A DNA stretch of 64,000 bases from assembly GCA_036732005.1 (NCBI GenBank), contig DAINDF010000003.1, positions 124,001-188,000 on the forward strand, in the 5' to 3' direction. Below the pieces are notes generated by a model. That model was given only the letters and a program-made list of their open reading frames with translations, had not been told where the DNA came from and made no database searches. Below are positions 16,870 through 26,046 of the stretch, one piece after another. Position 1 is the first letter of the stretch; every line of letters begins with the position of its first letter. The position numbers were made by a program, and so were the translations under genes. Source of the stretch: UBA1926 sp036732005. Its GTDB lineage: Bacteria; Planctomycetota; Phycisphaerae; Phycisphaerales; UBA1924.

Positions 16870-17592
16870 GTGCCCGAAGGCGTGCTGATTTCAGAGACCT
16901 TTGTGTCCCTCCAGGGCGAAGGGACCCTGACCGGCGTGCCCTCGTGGTTCTGCCGGTTCAGCGGGTGCAACCTCCGCTGCGCCTGGTGCGACACGCCCTA
17001 CGCCTCGTGGGCGCCCTCGGGGGACAAGCGGTCGGTGGAGGACCTGCTCGCCGAGGCCCGCGGGGCGGGGGTGGGGCACGCGGTGCTGACCGGCGGCGAG
17101 CCCATGATCTTCCCAGCTCTTGAGCCCCTGTGCCGGGGTCTGCGGGCCGCCGGGCTGCACATCACCATCGAGACCGCCGGAACCGTGGACCGGGAAGTGG
17201 ACTTCGACCTGCTGAGCCTGAGCCCGAAACTGGCGAACTCGACCCCCCGCGACGATCCGCGGGACCCCGGCGGGAAGTGGGCCTCCCTGCACGAGGCCCG
17301 CCGGATCGATCTCGGGACGCTCCAGGGCCTCCTCGATCGGTCGGGGCCCGGCTCCGGGCGGGCCCGGCAACTCAAGTTCGTGGTGGCGGCCCCTGACGAT
17401 CTCCCCGAGATCGAGAGGCTCCTGGCCGGCCTGCGAGGCGTACGGCCTGAGGAGGTCCTCCTGATGCCCGAGGGCACCGGCGCCCCCGGGCCGGAGCGGA
17501 CGGGGTTCGTGGTCGAGGCCTGCCTGAAGCGGGGGTGGCGCTACTGCCACCGGCTGCACATCGAGTTGTTCGGGAACACGCGGGGCACCTGA
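16870..17592 (+). CDS. queE: 7-carboxy-7-deazaguanine synthase QueE (radical SAM)
   Basis: The 240-residue enzyme begins with GTG 16870 (VPEGVLISETFVSLQGEG). It has the QueE iron-sulfur motif C-x3-C-x2-C in CRFSGCNLRCAWCDTPYASW, the TGGEPM SAM-binding motif, and ITIETAGTV. QueE converts 6-carboxy-tetrahydropterin to CDG, the ring-contraction step of queuosine biosynthesis. The closing block CHRLHIELFGNTRGT is typical of the family. queD follows after 84 bp. A second GTG at 16882 is a weaker start. Confidence 0.93.
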   Translation: MPEGVLISETFVSLQGEGTLTGVPSWFCRFSGCNLRCAWCDTPYASWAPSGDKRSVEDLLAEARGAGVGHAVLTGGEPMIFPALEPLCRGLRAAGLHITIETAGTVDREVDFDLLSLSPKLANSTPRDDPRDPGGKWASLHEARRIDLGTLQGLLDRSGPGSGRARQLKFVVAAPDDLPEIERLLAGLRGVRPEEVLLMPEGTGAPGPERTGFVVEACLKRGWRYCHRLHIELFGNTRGT

Positions 17593-17676
17593 TTGGGCCT
17601 CTGCGGCGCGGGGCCCGGGTTCTCCCCGGCGCACCGGCTCTCCCGGGCCCCCCACCCCTTCTACGATCTGCTCCCC

Positions 17677-18144
17677 ATGCGATACCGGGTCTGCAAGGCG
17701 TTCGAATTCGAGGGCGGGCACATGCTCAGCAAGCACCCCGGGCGGTGCCGGTACCCGCACGGGCACTCGCGCCGGGTCGAGATCGTCGTGTAGAGCCCGG
17801 AGCAAGACGCCACCCACATGGTCTGCGACTTCAAGGCCCTCAAGATCGCGGTCTCGGAGATGATCGACCGGCTCGACCACGCGATGGCCGTGAACGCGGC
17901 CGACCCCGCCGTCCGGCACCTCCGGGCCGCCGGGTTCGGGGATCGTCTGGTAGAGTTCATGGGCGAGGACCCGACGACGGAGGTCATCGCCCGGCGCATC
18001 TTCGAGGGCGTCACGGCCGCGGTCCGCGAGGGGAAGCCGCTCGCCGACGAGGACGGGGTCCGGTACACGCTCCCCGACTCGCTCGTCGTCGAGCGCGTGC
18101 GGGTCTCGGAGACGCCGACGACCTGGGCGGAGTTCGGCGTCTGA
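17677..18144 (+). pseudogene. queD: QueD, 6-carboxytetrahydropterin synthase, interrupted by TAG
   Basis: The frame from ATG 17677 gives MRYRVCKAFEFEGGHMLSKH, then PGRCRYPHGHSRRVEIVV, then TAG at 17791-17793 (codon 39), and continues in phase with SPEQDATHMVCDFKALKIAV, IDRLDHAMAVN and the rest of QueD to the TGA at 18144. Zinc-binding histidines in GGH and HGH and the catalytic cysteine in GRC are before the stop; the DHAM block is after it. QueD makes the substrate of QueE. A single GAG to TAG change would account for it. Without readthrough the enzyme is not made. Confidence 0.88.
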
Positions 18145-18181
18145 ACCCGCCCCGCGCGCCGCGGCAAAAGGAGGTTCTCTG

Positions 18182-19582
18182 ATGGCAGACGCGATCGCGT
18201 TGTCCCGCCGTGTTCTCCTGGTGCTGACGCTGCTGCTGGCCCCGTCGCCGGCGCTGGCGGCGCCCGCCACCCCGACGACCGATGACCTGTCGGCGGCCCG
18301 CTCGCTCTCCCGCGCGTTCGGCGCCGCAGCCGACCGGGTGCAGGACGCGGTGGTCCACATCACGACGGCGTCGGAGATCCAGCGGTACCGCCAGGACTTC
18401 TTCGGTCGGCGGTTCCGCTCGGGCCCGCCCGAGATGGTGCAGACCGGGCTGGGCTCGGGGGTCGTCATCGATTCCTCGGGCGTCGTGCTCACGAACCACC
18501 ATGTCATCGCGAACGGGGACAAGCTCGTCGTGCGCCTGCACGACGGGCGCGAGATCGAGGCGACGCTCGTCGGGTCGGACGAGGCGACCGACCTCGCGGT
18601 CCTGAAGATCGACGCGCCCGACCTGGTCTCGGCCCGGTTCGGCGACTCGGACGCGCTGGCCGTCGGCGAGTGGGTGCTCGCGATCGGGAGCCCGTTCGGC
18701 TTCGACTACACCGTGACGGCGGGGATCGTCTCCGCGAAGGGGCGCCGGCTCGTCGGCGAGATGCAGGACCCGTACCAGGAGTTCATCCAGACCGACGCGG
18801 CGATCAACCCGGGCAACTCGGGCGGGCCGCTGATCAACCTCGACGGCGAGATCGTCGGGATCAACACCGCGATCATCAGCCAGGCGAGGCAGTCCGCGGG
18901 GCTGGGCTTTGCGATCCCCTCCGCCGTGGCGCGGCGCGTGGTCGAGTCGATCGTCGAGACGGGGCGCGTCGAACGGGGGTACCTCGGCATCAACATGGCC
19001 GACCTCGCCCCGGAGCGGCGTCGCGAGCTCGGGCTCGCGCCCGACGAGGGCGTCGAGGTCGACCGGGTCGTCGACGGCAGCCCCGCCGACACCGCGGGCA
19101 TCGAGCCGGGCGATGTCATCCTGGCCGTCAACGGGCGTTCGGTCGTCGGCGGGATGAACCGCCTGCGCAACCTGATCGCGCTCTCGGCCCCGGGCTCGGA
19201 GATCACCGTCGAGGTGCTGCGGGACGGGCGGCGGCTCGAACGACGGGCCCGCCTGCAGGACCTCACCGCCGCCCAGGCGCAGGCGCTGGGCGGGGAGGCG
19301 GTCGACCGCCTCGGCGTGATCGCCGACGAGATGACGCCCGAGGAGAGCCGGCGGATGGGCTACACACGCCCCATCCCGGGCGTCCGCCTGCTGGCGGTGA
19401 CCCCGGGCGCGCCAGGCGCCGCCGCCGGGCTGGAGCCGGGAGACATCATCACCGCCGTCGGCGGGCAGCGGGTCGACAGCCTGCGCGGGCTGCGCGAGGT
19501 GCTCGATCGGGCCCGCGGCGAGACCGCGATCGAGCTCGTCCGGGGCCGGATCCGAGGGTCTGTTGAGGTCGAGTTGAGGTGA
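18182..19582 (+). CDS. Periplasmic serine protease, HtrA/DegP type
   Basis: The 466-residue protein starts after AGGAGG with a signal peptide (RRVLLVLTLLLAPSPALA). The trypsin-like domain has the histidine in LTNHHVIANGDK, the aspartate in ATDLAVLKID and the serine in INPGNSGGPLINL. Two PDZ domains follow, about residues 260-355 (GYLGINMADL, IEPGDVILAVNG) and 370-466 (LEPGDIITAVGG). This layout fits HtrA/DegQ family quality-control proteases of the periplasm. A 36-bp gap after queD suggests possible co-transcription. Confidence 0.95.
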   Translation: MADAIALSRRVLLVLTLLLAPSPALAAPATPTTDDLSAARSLSRAFGAAADRVQDAVVHITTASEIQRYRQDFFGRRFRSGPPEMVQTGLGSGVVIDSSGVVLTNHHVIANGDKLVVRLHDGREIEATLVGSDEATDLAVLKIDAPDLVSARFGDSDALAVGEWVLAIGSPFGFDYTVTAGIVSAKGRRLVGEMQDPYQEFIQTDAAINPGNSGGPLINLDGEIVGINTAIISQARQSAGLGFAIPSAVARRVVESIVETGRVERGYLGINMADLAPERRRELGLAPDEGVEVDRVVDGSPADTAGIEPGDVILAVNGRSVVGGMNRLRNLIALSAPGSEITVEVLRDGRRLERRARLQDLTAAQAQALGGEAVDRLGVIADEMTPEESRRMGYTRPIPGVRLLAVTPGAPGAAAGLEPGDIITAVGGQRVDSLRGLREVLDRARGETAIELVRGRIRGSVEVELR

Positions 19583-19599
19583 CGATCCCGCCGTTCGGA

Positions 19600-19962
19600 T
19601 CAGCCGGCCTCGGGGAGACCGACTTGCTCGGCGGCGTCGCGCAGGCGGCGGTCGAGCGTCCAGAGACCGAGCCGGTTCTGAAGAGCTGACGCGAGCAGGT
19701 GGGCATCGACCCATCCCAGGCCGGCCCCTTCGAGGCGGTGCCGCCGAACAAGGGCCACAACCTCGTCGTGGATCGCGGGCGGGGCCGAGGGCAAGTGGGC
19801 GAGCAGTTCGATCACGGGGCTCTTGCGTCGGAGGTGCCCTAGCAGGAGTTCGCCCAGGACGAACTCGTGGGTGACGACCTCCCCGTTGTTGAGGCGCTCG
19901 GCCAGCGCGGCGTTGCCCCGACGCAGGTGATCGACCCAGACGCTTGTGTCGGCGAGGATCAC
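19600..19962 (-). CDS. vapC: PIN-domain toxin VapC
   Basis: The 120-residue protein begins with GTG 19962 (VILADTSVWVDHLRRGN), which carries the first PIN acidic residue. The other acidic residues appear in HEFVLGELLLGHL, GAGLGWVDAHLLASAL and LWTLDRRLRDAAE. PIN toxins are metal-dependent RNases, often cutting initiator tRNA or 23S rRNA. The start overlaps the VapB stop by 4 nt (GTGA), the arrangement expected for a coupled toxin-antitoxin pair. Confidence 0.92.
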   Translation of the reverse strand: MILADTSVWVDHLRRGNAALAERLNNGEVVTHEFVLGELLLGHLRRKSPVIELLAHLPSAPPAIHDEVVALVRRHRLEGAGLGWVDAHLLASALQNRLGLWTLDRRLRDAAEQVGLPEAG

Positions 19963-20150
19963 GCGGTCCGCCGGCGCCGCGGGGCGCGGAGAGCGGGCTC
20001 GCTGCCGCCGAGCGCGGCGAGACGGCGTGCGGCCTCCCGGGCAATGAGCGCCCGCAGCCCCTCGTGCACGACCGCGGTGGTCTGCTCGATGCCCGTCATC
20101 TCCTTGGCGCGACGCACCAGGTCGGCGTCGAGGTTCATGGTGGTCTTCAT
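19959..20150 (-). CDS. vapB: Antitoxin VapB
   Basis: The 63-residue protein (MKTTMNLDADLVRRAKEMTG) has a ribbon-helix-helix-like N-terminus, the family block TAVVHEGLRALIAREAARRL, and a basic C-terminal tail (PALRAPRRRRTA) that should contact the toxin. ATG 20150 was chosen over upstream ATGs at 20168 and 20186 because the predicted promoter places the transcript start at it. VapB normally represses its own operon. Confidence 0.88.
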   Translation of the reverse strand: MKTTMNLDADLVRRAKEMTGIEQTTAVVHEGLRALIAREAARRLAALGGSEPALRAPRRRRTA

Positions 20151-20157
20151 CAATACC

Positions 20158-20186
20158 AGTATGGTCATTTTGTATGGCCCTGTCAA
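20158..20186 (-). promoter_or_regulatory. vapBC promoter with overlapping palindrome
   Basis: On the minus strand TTGACA (20186-20181) and CATACT (20163-20158) are 17 bp apart. The palindrome ACCA-TAC-TGGT overlaps the -10 box and could bind VapBC. The expected start point is at or next to the vapB ATG, so the mRNA would be leaderless. Confidence 0.65.
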
Positions 20187-20267
20187 GGCCCGAACCCGAT
20201 CCCGGGGCGAGGTGCCCCGGCCTGCCGCTCGGCTTCCATACCATCACCCCCCCAGGGAGGCCCTCCG

Positions 20268-21413
20268 ATGCGCGCGATCGTCACCGGCCAGGTCGGCATG
20301 GACAAGAAGCCCTACCTCAAGCGGGCGATCGATTTCGCCGGCCAGCAGGGCGAGACCGTCCATCTTTTCAACATCGGCGACATCATGTACCGCGAGGCGC
20401 CTGATGTGCGCCCGGGGCAGATCCTCAACCTCCCGCTCTCCCGCCTCAACTCCCTGCGGCGGGCCGCCTTCAAGGATGTCATCGCCGACTCGCGCGACCT
20501 CCCGAACATCATCGTGAACACGCACGCCACTTTCCGCTGGCGGCACGGGCTGTTCAGCGCGTTCGACTTCGACCAGGTCCGGGCCCTCCGCCCCGACCTG
20601 CTGATCTGCCTGGTCGACAACATCGAGGTGGTCCACCACCGCCTGCACGCCGAGCACGACATCGACGCGACGCTGAAGGACTGCATGGTCTGGCGCGAGG
20701 AGGAGCTGCTCGCGACCGAGTTGCTCAGCCAGGCCATCCCCGGCAGCCGGTTCTACATCCTCAGCCGCGGGCGGCACCAGGACACGACGCGGACGCTCTT
20801 CCGCCTCGTCTGCCGCCCCGAGATGCGCAAGGTCTACCCCTCCTTCCCGATGAGCCATGTGGTGGACATGCCCGAGGTGCTCGCGGAGATCGACGCCTTC
20901 CGCGCCGCGCTGGCCGAGCACTTCATCACCTTCGACCCGGGCGATGTCGACGAGAAGCTCCTGCTCGACCGGGCCCTGGCCGAGGCCGCGAAGGGGAATG
21001 TCGACCAGTGGCTCGATGTCACCCCCCACACCTTCGGCGGGTCGAAGAAGACCGACTCTTCGCCCCTGCGCGTGCGCATCCGCGAGGTGCTCGACATCGC
21101 CGGCGACATCGACGGGCAGATCTACATGCGCGACTTCAAGCTGATCGACCAGGCCGACATGATCGTCAGCTATGTCCCCGAGCTGCCCGGGACGGACGGC
21201 AAGACCATCCCCGGGCTCTCCTCGGGCGTCGAGCGTGAGCTGCAGCACGCCTGGGAGCACGGCAAGGAGGTGTATGTGGTCTGGAAGCCCAAGAAGGCCC
21301 CCAGCCCCTTCATCACCGAGACGAGCACGAGGGTCTTCGCCTCGACCGGCGAGGCCCTCGCCCACTTCGAGGAGAAGGGCATGTTCGCCCAGACCAACCT
21401 CTTCGGGCACTGA
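20268..21413 (+). CDS. Nucleotide kinase-like protein with deoxyribosyltransferase-like C-terminus
   Basis: The 381-residue protein has two parts. Residues 1-200 resemble P-loop kinases of the archaeal adenylate kinase type (MRAIVTGQVGMDKKPYL), with a loop that lacks the usual GKT and has DKK instead; VNTHATFRW and LLICLVDNIEVVHHRL follow as later strands. Residues 265-381 look like a nucleoside 2-deoxyribosyltransferase-type fold: YMRDFKLIDQADMIVSYVPE, GLSSGVERELQHAWEHGKEV and YVVWKPKKAPSPF. AGGGAGG precedes ATG 20268. The combined activity is unknown; nucleotide handling is inference. Confidence 0.7.
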   Translation: MRAIVTGQVGMDKKPYLKRAIDFAGQQGETVHLFNIGDIMYREAPDVRPGQILNLPLSRLNSLRRAAFKDVIADSRDLPNIIVNTHATFRWRHGLFSAFDFDQVRALRPDLLICLVDNIEVVHHRLHAEHDIDATLKDCMVWREEELLATELLSQAIPGSRFYILSRGRHQDTTRTLFRLVCRPEMRKVYPSFPMSHVVDMPEVLAEIDAFRAALAEHFITFDPGDVDEKLLLDRALAEAAKGNVDQWLDVTPHTFGGSKKTDSSPLRVRIREVLDIAGDIDGQIYMRDFKLIDQADMIVSYVPELPGTDGKTIPGLSSGVERELQHAWEHGKEVYVVWKPKKAPSPFITETSTRVFASTGEALAHFEEKGMFAQTNLFGH

Positions 21414-21454
21414 ACAGCGCGGGCCCGCCCCGCCCCCGGCTATCCTGACGGGCG

Positions 21455-22312
21455 ATGCCGGTCTCCATCTTCATCCAGACGCTCGACGAGGAGAAGAACC
21501 TCCCGGGCCTGCTCGAGTCGGTCGCGTTCGCCGACGACATCGTCGTGCTCGACTCGCTCAGCCGCGACGGCACCCGCGCCGTCGCCGAGGCGGCGGGGGC
21601 CCGGTGGTTCGAGCGCAAGTTCGACGGGCGGGGCCCGCACCAGAACTGGGCGATGGAGCACATCGAGTTCCGGCACCGCTGGGTCTTCTACCTCGACGCC
21701 GACGAACGCATGACCCACGAGCTGCGGGCGGAGATCGAGGCAATCGCGGACGCGTGGGACCGGGGCGAGAAGAGCCGGGAGGGGGGCGACCCCGTCGCCT
21801 ACTACTGCGGCCGGAAGAATTACTTCCGGGGCCGCTGGCTGCGGCACGCGATGCCCCCGGGCAACATCATGCGGTTCTTCCAGCCGCCGCGCATCCGCTT
21901 CGAGCGCCTCGCCAACCCCGCCCCGGTCGTGGACGGGAACATCGGGTACCTCCGCGAACACTTCATCCACTACAACTTCAGCAAGGGGCTGCGCGAGTGG
22001 TTCGAGCGGCACAACCGCTACAGCACCTACGAGGCCCAGGAGACCATCAAGGCCCTGGCCGAGCGCCCCGTGAGGCTGGGCAACCTGCTCAGCCCCGACC
22101 GGAACACGCGCCGGCTCGAACTCAAGAACATCTCCTTCCGCCTGCCCTTCCGCCCGACGATCAAGTTCCTCTACATGTACCTGCTGGGCCGGGGCTTCCT
22201 CGACGGGAGCGCGGGGCTGGCGTACTGCCGCCTCCAGGCGATCTACGAGGCGATGATCGTGCTCAAGGTCAAGGAACTCCAACGCGAGGCGAAGGGGCTC
22301 GTCGGCAGCTGA
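21455..22312 (+). CDS. Family 2 glycosyltransferase (WaaE/KdtX-like)
   Basis: The 285-residue protein has a GT-A fold: VSIFIQTLDEEKNLPGLLES, VVLDSLSRDGT, and the metal-binding stretch WVFYLDADERMT. The C-terminal part has FFQPPRIRFERLAN and a hydrophobic stretch (FLYMYLLGRGFLDGSAGLAY). The pattern matches small inverting transferases of lipopolysaccharide core assembly, such as WaaE. The sugar and acceptor are not predictable. It begins 41 bp after the kinase-like gene. Confidence 0.87.
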   Translation: MPVSIFIQTLDEEKNLPGLLESVAFADDIVVLDSLSRDGTRAVAEAAGARWFERKFDGRGPHQNWAMEHIEFRHRWVFYLDADERMTHELRAEIEAIADAWDRGEKSREGGDPVAYYCGRKNYFRGRWLRHAMPPGNIMRFFQPPRIRFERLANPAPVVDGNIGYLREHFIHYNFSKGLREWFERHNRYSTYEAQETIKALAERPVRLGNLLSPDRNTRRLELKNISFRLPFRPTIKFLYMYLLGRGFLDGSAGLAYCRLQAIYEAMIVLKVKELQREAKGLVGS

Positions 22313-22336
22313 CCGCGCCCGCCGGGGCCTCGCCGG

Positions 22337-23326
22337 TCAGAACGCGAAGCGCAGGTCGAACCCGACCACGACCGACCCGCCCAGGTCGGTGCTCGCGACC
22401 TCGTCCTCGTCCCGGTCGTTGAACTCGAGTTCGCCCAGGAACTCGCCACCGACGAACGCCGACACGACCGTCTTGGGCGACGGGCTGTAGGTCGCCGCCA
22501 GGGTCACCGGCACGCGACGGTCCGTCACCGAGCCGCCGGGCAGCGCGTTGTCCTCCGCGAGGCGATACTCGTACCGCTCGAAGCCGACGCGGGCCGCCAC
22601 ATTCCAGGACTCGGTCACCCAGTATTCCAGCCCGATCCCGCTCTCCCGCGTCTTGAGCGCAAGGTCGGGCGTGATGTCCCACTCGACGATCGGGATGGGG
22701 AGGAACCACACCCCGCCCTCGAGCCGGGTGTTCACCGTCACGCCGGCCCCGAGACGGAAGGTATCGGTGATGTCGTACGACGCCCCCGCGAGCCCGCCCC
22801 CGATCAGCGTGTCCTCGAACTCCGCGTCCGGCTCGCCGGCCGAGCGGACCCGACCTCCGACAAACCACTGCCACCCGTCCGCCGGCAGCACGCGCAGGAT
22901 CGGGGCGAAGGTCAGCTCGTAGACATCCTCGAACGGCTCGTCGACCGTCGGGGCACCGGGCAGGATGCCCGCCGCGTCATCGAACTCGTAGAACGAGAAG
23001 ACCGCCGTGCCCCGCAGGATCAGGTCCGCCGTGTCCGTGAGCCGGAACGAGACCCCCCCGCCCGCGCTGAGCCGGGTCACGCCGACCTCGCCCGAGGCGT
23101 CCTCCAGATCCGCCGGGCTGGACCACTGCCCCCCGCCCTCGACAAAGAACGAGACCGCGGGCCGCTTGACCCGCGAGAACGCCTCCCGCTCGTGGTGGTC
23201 CAGCGCGAGGAAGTCCTCCTTGCTGCGGACCTCCGGAAGCCCCCCCGGCCCCCCGGGCTCGGCCTGCTGGGCGAGAACGGAGGAACCGAGCACAAGCAGG
23301 GCGGCAACGGAGAGGGTCGTGGTCAT
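22337..23326 (-). CDS. Outer-membrane beta-barrel protein next to the cbb3 cluster
   Basis: The 329-residue protein starts MTTTLSVAALLVLGSSVLAQ, a classic signal peptide. The mature part is a series of amphipathic strands: AVSFFVEGGGQWSSPAD, GGGVSFRLTDTADLILRG, TAVFSFYEF, SWNVAARVGFERYEYRL, VPVTLAATYSP, ending VVGFDLRFAF with terminal phenylalanine. An upstream ATG at 23362 overlaps the ccoS stop as ATGA and would add 12 residues. No ligand is known. Position suggests co-transcription with cco genes. Confidence 0.72.
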   Translation of the reverse strand: MTTTLSVAALLVLGSSVLAQQAEPGGPGGLPEVRSKEDFLALDHHEREAFSRVKRPAVSFFVEGGGQWSSPADLEDASGEVGVTRLSAGGGVSFRLTDTADLILRGTAVFSFYEFDDAAGILPGAPTVDEPFEDVYELTFAPILRVLPADGWQWFVGGRVRSAGEPDAEFEDTLIGGGLAGASYDITDTFRLGAGVTVNTRLEGGVWFLPIPIVEWDITPDLALKTRESGIGLEYWVTESWNVAARVGFERYEYRLAEDNALPGGSVTDRRVPVTLAATYSPSPKTVVSAFVGGEFLGELEFNDRDEDEVASTDLGGSVVVGFDLRFAF

Positions 23327-23358
23327 GGGCGTGTTCCGGGGAGATCGGGGCATCGGCG

Positions 23359-23532
23359 TCATTGTGGCGGATGGTCGCCCGGCGTGCCGGACTTGTCGTC
23401 GTCGAAGATCGCCCGGATGGGCGGGGTGTCGAGGTCGTCGAACTGCCCCCCGCGCACCGAGCGGATGAACAGCCAGACAAAGAACCCGGCGATCACCAGC
23501 GCGATCGGGAGCATGATGAACAGGACCGACAT
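23359..23532 (-). CDS. ccoS: cbb3 oxidase assembly protein CcoS
   Basis: The 57-residue protein (MSVLFIMLPIALVIAGFFVW) has one N-terminal membrane helix followed by LFIRSVRGGQFDDLDTPPIR, the CcoS signature where small residues, an FDD and an LxTPxxR follow the helix. CcoS is needed to insert heme or copper cofactors into the cbb3 oxidase. It lies between ccoI and the beta-barrel gene, as in other cco clusters. Confidence 0.93.
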   Translation of the reverse strand: MSVLFIMLPIALVIAGFFVWLFIRSVRGGQFDDLDTPPIRAIFDDDKSGTPGDHPPQ

Positions 23533-23566
23533 GGGCAGATGCTAGGGACCGCCCCGCCCCGGCCGC

Positions 23567-26046
23567 TCACCGGGACCGGAGCCCCCGCGCCGCGATCGCG
23601 ACCACCGTGATGGAACTCGCGGGCATCAGCACCGCGGCGAGCAACGGGTGGACCATCCCCAGCATCGCCAGCGTCGCCGCCGACGCGTTGTACGCGATCG
23701 AGACCACCAGGCAGACCCGGATCCGCGCCATGCTCTCCCGTGACGCGTCGAGCAACGCCATGATCGGGGCGAGCCCGGGACGCTGGATCGCCACATCCGC
23801 CGCCTCGAGGCTCGCCTCGGCCCCGCCGTGCACCGCGATCCCCACATCCGCGGCGGCGAGGGCCGCGGCGTCGTTCCCCCCGTCCCCCACCATCACCACT
23901 GGCCCCCGCCCACGCCCCGCTCGGAGACGAGCCGCCGGACCCACGCCAGCTTCTCCTCGGGGGTCTGCCCCCCGTGCGCACAGCCCGGGTCGAGCCCGAA
24001 CTGGCGGGCCACCGCCCCCACCACCTCGCCGCGATCGCCCGAGAGCACCCCGACCCGCCACCCGGCGCGTCGGGCACGCTCCAGCAATTCGCCCGCGTCG
24101 GGGCGGATCTGATCCCCAAGCGCGGCGGCGGCGACCATCTCGCCGTCGACCGCGACGAACACCGGCGTGCGCGCCCCCGTCTCGGCCTCCGACGCGGCCC
24201 AGGCGAGCAGCTCCGGGTCGGCCGCGACGCCCAGCGATTCGAGGTACCGGGCCGTCCCCGCCGCGACCGCGCGCCCGGCGAGCTCCCCCGAAATGCCCGA
24301 CGCCGTGGCCTGTTCGACGCGTTCGACCGGCAGGGCCCGGTCCGACATCGCGGCGAGCGCGCGCGCCGCGGGGTGGGCCGAGTGCCGTTCGAGCGCGGCG
24401 ACGAGCGGGCGTGCGGCCTCGTCGCCCCGCCAGGCCGCGACATGCAGCCCGCCGACGGTCAGCGTCCCGGTCTTGTCGAGCAGGAGCGTGCCGGGGCGGG
24501 CGAGTTTCTCGAGCGCGTCGGCGCCCTTGATCATCGTGCCGGCCCGGGCCAGCCGCCCGGTGACGGCGCTGAGCACGAGGGGCGTCGCCAGCCCGAGCGC
24601 ACAGGGGCACGCCACGATCAGCAGCGCCGTCGCGTGCTCGACCGCGAGCGAGGGCTCGATGAACAGCCACCCGACCACCGTCACCAGCGCCAGCGTCGAG
24701 ACGATCACGACGAACCAGCCCGCGATCCGGTCGGCCATGCGCACGACCGGGGCCCGCCGCTCCGCCGCCTCGGCGACCAGGCGCATCAACCGCCCGACGC
24801 GGGCCTCCTCGCCCGCCGCGGTGACGCGCACGCGGATGGCCGCCGCGAGGTTCACGCAGCCCGCCGAGACCTGGCTCCCGGGCGCGACTCGCACGGGCGC
24901 GCTCTCGCCGGTGAGCACCGCCTCGTCCACCCGGCTCTCCCCCGCGACGACCTCCCCGTCCACAGGGAGCGACTCGTCCGCGAGCACCTCGACGATCATG
25001 CCGGGCTCGATCGCCTCGATCGGGACCGTTCGGCGGCGCTCCCCGCCCTCGGAGGGCTCGACGAGGCGGGCCCGCGTCGGGGCCATTGTGAAGAGCAGTT
25101 CGACCGCGTCGGCGGCGCGGCGCTGCTGCGCGTGCTGCACCCAGCGGCCGACGAGCAGCAGGAAGACCAAGGCCGCGAGTGAATCGAAGTAGATCTCGCC
25201 CGTGCCGCGGACGGTGTTGACCACGCCCCACGCCCCGCCGACCGCCAGCGCGAGCGCGATGGGGACATCGAGGTTGGGCGCGCGCGCGCGGAGCGCGCCG
25301 AGCGCACCTCGGAAGAAGATCGACCCGGGCCACGCCAGGCTCAGGATCCCCAGCCCCGCGCTGAACCAGCGGAACAACTGGCGGAACTCCTCGGCGATGC
25401 CCCCGAAGAGCCCGCCGTAGAGCGCGATCGCCAGCAGCATGATGTTGCCGGCCAGCGCCCCCGCGACGCCGACGCGGATCCAGTAGCGGCGGTTCTCCGC
25501 CTGGCGGATCTGGTCCTTGCGCATCCCGCGGGGCGGATGCGGCGGGTAGCCCAGGTTCTCCAGCCCCTTCGCGACCGACGAGAGCGGGGCGGCGGCGGGG
25601 TTCCAGGTCACCGTCGCCGTGGCGCGGCGGAAGTCGAGCCGGCTCGTGACCACGCCGGGCACGAGCCGTTCGAGCCGCTCGATGAGCCAGACGCACGCGG
25701 CGCAGTGGACCCCTTCCAGGAGGAACGAGGTCTCCATCATCCCGCCCTCGAGCGGGCGGGCGTAGACGGCGAGGTAGGCGGGATCGTCGTACTCGGCGTA
25801 GTCGCTCGCGGTTGTGCGCGCGGGCTGCGCGTCGCGATCCCCCACCGCGTCCCGGATCCGGTAGTACTGCCCGAGGTCGGCCGAGTGGATGATGCCGAAG
25901 ACCGTCCGGCAGCCCGAGCAGCAGAACTGCCGTTCCGCCCGGGCCTCGACGAGCCAAGGAGGCACCGGGAGCCCGCAGTGCGCGCACGCGTGGGCCGGGG
26001 CGCACGCCCCGGGCGAGACCCTCGGCTCGGCGCCGAAAGCCGTCAC
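23567..26046 (-). pseudogene. ccoI: Copper-type P1B ATPase CcoI, with a frameshift near the C-terminus
   Basis: From GTG 26046 the frame contains a cysteine-rich ribbon (CAHCGLPVP, FCCSGC), an HMA-like domain (GVHCAACVWLIERL), the TGES loop, the metal site ACPCALGLATPLVLS, and DKTGTLTVGG, but stops at 23893 after ERGVGGGQW. The hinge motif VVMVGDGGNDAAALAAAD and the last two membrane helices continue in another frame to 23567. Adding one base near 23903-23910 (a C-run) restores an 826-residue protein. CcoI supplies copper to the cbb3 oxidase. A 1-bp deletion or a sequencing error are the simplest explanations. The start overlaps the SafE-like gene by 4 nt. Confidence 0.88.

Noticed and set aside
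5518..17793. Genome-wide reassignment of TAG to an amino acid
   Set aside because: At least five genes with conserved ends stop at TAG in this window, so TAG works as a stop; the two internal TAGs need another explanation.
23893..23915. Programmed frameshift in ccoI similar to E. coli copA
   Set aside because: The copA site lies early in the gene with a defined slippery heptamer; here the shift is near the end at a homopolymer, which fits an indel better.
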